From Deltaproteobacteria bacterium (GTDB lineage Bacteria; Myxococcota; JADLHZ01): a DNA stretch of 45,466 nucleotides. The position numbers and the translations under genes were made by a program. The notes beneath the pieces were generated by a model. The model ran no database searches, was not told the origin of the DNA, and worked only from the letters and a program-made list of their open reading frames with translations. This document shows positions 44,575-45,466 of the stretch, in pieces. The stretch spans positions 1 through 45,466 of the forward strand of contig JADLHZ010000014.1 of assembly GCA_020848545.1 (NCBI GenBank), given 5' to 3'. The number at the start of each line of letters is the position of its first letter. Position 1 is the stretch's first letter.

Positions 44575-45060
44575 ATGACTGAGGTAGAGCGAAACATCGA
44601 GCCGCTTCGCAAACAACTCTTGTCGGCCTTCGCTGCGGTTCCGCGCCCCAGTAACGATCGCATCGCTCTTCACGACTGCACGGAGTGCGCACAGGTTCGC
44701 CGAGACTATGCCAGCCAGGCCCCCGCAAGCTTCGATCGCGAGATCGTAAAGGTTCACTTCGATTCGCTGCCGCTGTTGTCGCCCGAGGCTTTCCGCTACT
44801 TTGTCGTGGCGCACATGACGTACGCCCTCGAGTGGCCCGACTCCACGGTCGCCGAGTTCGTGCTCTACGCATTGGCCCCGAAGGAGTTTGACGATTTCTA
44901 TCGCGAACGATTCGCGCTGTTCTCTTCAGAGCAGCGGCACGCGGTTATCGCGTTCCTCGAGTTCATGCGGTCTCAGCAGATTGATCCAGAGGAAGGAGCC
45001 GACCGTGAGCGCGAGCCAGAGATAACCGCCGGAATCGATGTCTGGCGGTCGCTGGCGTGA
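44575..45060 (+). CDS. DUF6714-like protein
   Basis: 161 residues from ATG 44575. The centre, FDSLPLLSPEAFRYFVVAHM, followed by an acidic, hydrophobic helix (STVAEFVLYALAP) and FSSEQRHAVIAFLEFM, matches the general pattern of DUF6714 proteins. Function unknown; such small acidic proteins are often found near toxins. Lies on the opposite strand from mntA/hepT in element 2. Confidence 0.6.
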   Translation: MTEVERNIEPLRKQLLSAFAAVPRPSNDRIALHDCTECAQVRRDYASQAPASFDREIVKVHFDSLPLLSPEAFRYFVVAHMTYALEWPDSTVAEFVLYALAPKEFDDFYRERFALFSSEQRHAVIAFLEFMRSQQIDPEEGADREREPEITAGIDVWRSLA

Positions 45061-45069
45061 GCGGCGATC

Positions 45070-45333
45070 TCATTCGCGAAGCAGCTCCAGAGCGGCATGC
45101 AACAGAGAGCGCGTCACCGCCGCGTCGCCGACATCCAATCGCGCGAGCGCTTGCGCGACGAGCCCACGGGCCAAACTTGTGACGCTTGTGACAGTGCTAC
45201 GCCGAGACGGCTCGACCGGGCTTTCGAGGGCTAAAGGCGACGATCGCAATTCGTCTTCAACGTCGCCGACATGTGTTCCAGGCGGCGAAACACGGTTCGA
45301 AACGTCGCTCGCGGAAACACCGTTCTGAGCCCT
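45070..45333 (-). pseudogene. integrase-tail-like ORF, right end of element 2
   Basis: The frame reads from the third att-like core into NGVSASDVSNRVSPPGTHV, GDVEDELRSS, ESPVEPSRRSTVT and LARLDVGDAAVTRSLLH, ending LELLRE. It is the counterpart of 43036-43296 and the two share a DNA block of about 50 bases with almost no change (45174-45224). No ATG is available, only a TTG inside, so it is probably not a gene on its own. Confidence 0.5.
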
Positions 45334-45355
45334 TCGAGTCCTAGTCCTTCGACCG
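45333..45355. repeat. diverged third copy of the tRNA-Gln 3' end (right boundary of element 2)
   Basis: TTCGAGTCCTAGTCCTTCGACCG against the tRNA end TTCGAGTCCTAGTTCCCCAACCA: 18 of 23 bases match, the first 13 exactly. It is preceded by GAGCCC as at 43291. The ATCTAACTTCCC left-end sequence does not follow, so the array ends here. Confidence 0.65.
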
Positions 45356-45369
45356 CATGAAGATTGCTC

Positions 45370-45407
45370 GTAGCCGTAGGCGTTGACGTCGCCGTCGCCG
45401 TCGCCGG
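45370..45407. repeat. GACGGC-rich intergenic repeat, copy 2
   Basis: GTAGCCGTAGGCGTTGACG followed by three GTCGCC units. Its complement shares an exact 26-base run with 5565-5590. It sits outside the att array, between it and the partial gene at the right edge. Confidence 0.7.
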
Positions 45408-45422
45408 TTTTTTGGGAGTGCG

Positions 45423-45466
45423 CTACGAGGTCATCTTGACGAGCATGGAGACGATGCGATGCAGGA
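45423..45466 (-). CDS. C-terminal end of an unknown gene, cut by the window edge
   Basis: The minus frame reads LHRIVSMLVKMTS and stops with TAG at 45425-45423. The helix resembles the end of four-helix-bundle (S23-type) proteins, but 13 residues are too few to name it. Confidence 0.3.
   Translation of the reverse strand, partial: LHRIVSMLVKMTS

Noticed and set aside
37199-45355. Integron cassette array
   Set aside because: No intI and no attC-like fold; the boundaries are copies of a tRNA 3' end.
45333-45355. tRNA pseudogene
   Set aside because: Only a diverged 3' end, better explained as an att site given the matching GAGCCC flank and tail ORF.

Overview
This is a GC-rich chromosomal segment that looks like a Myxococcota (deltaproteobacterial) genome. 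The signs are a MYXO-CTERM-type tail on a secreted protein (17271-19259), DUF4215-type and 'NGETDVDCGG' Cys-rich motifs in secreted proteins, a PEGA-domain Ser/Thr kinase, a bacterial TMEM43 homologue and a seven-gene nuo cluster. The genus cannot be fixed from the sequence alone.

Layout. 1-5548 (minus strand): a collagen-like lipoprotein that runs off the left edge, then three tightly packed genes: an FHA/multi-TM protein, a large membrane protein with translocator-like architecture, and a small unknown protein. 5673-11998 (plus): respiratory complex I genes nuoA-B-C-D-G-H-I, overlapping or nearly so. nuoE, nuoF and nuoJ-N are not here. 12007-30717: mostly single genes: small membrane protein, AraC-type regulator, TPR protein, Ser/Thr kinase overlapping a Cys-rich lipoprotein, MYXO-CTERM protein, TMEM43 homologue, B12-binding radical SAM protein, stand-alone LeuA-type regulatory domain, POT transporter, S8 protease, beta-propeller protein, DUF4239-like membrane protein, citrate synthase and an outer-membrane-type barrel. 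30758-36983: an RNase Y homologue with a degenerate KH domain, a response-regulator/histidine-kinase hybrid, TtcA, a PHP phosphoesterase and a substrate-binding lipoprotein. A pair of REP-like palindromes lies across the ttcA/PHP junction.

37053-45466 is the accessory region. A tRNA-Glu(CUC) and a tRNA-Gln(CUG) stand at its left edge. The 3' end of tRNA-Gln plus about 85 bases downstream is repeated at 43297-43408, and a diverged copy of only the tRNA 3' end lies at 45333-45355. These three copies bound two tandem elements of about 6.1 kb and 2.0 kb with related left ends and related right ends. Element 1 carries an IS21 remnant (istA fragment plus intact istB), other transposase and gene debris, a secreted WD40-caspase and a BrnT/BrnA toxin-antitoxin pair. 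Element 2 carries HepT/MntA and a DUF6714-like protein. Neither has an intact integrase. Each right end encodes the same short C-terminal peptide, whose reading frame runs through the attachment core at the internal junction. I read this as the tail of an integrase with attP inside its coding sequence. This tandem, tRNA-anchored, integrase-less cargo array is the most interesting part of the window.

Other points of note are the RNase Y without a KH GxxG loop, the complete N7-type cysteine set in NuoG, and a GACGGC-rich intergenic repeat shared by distant sites.
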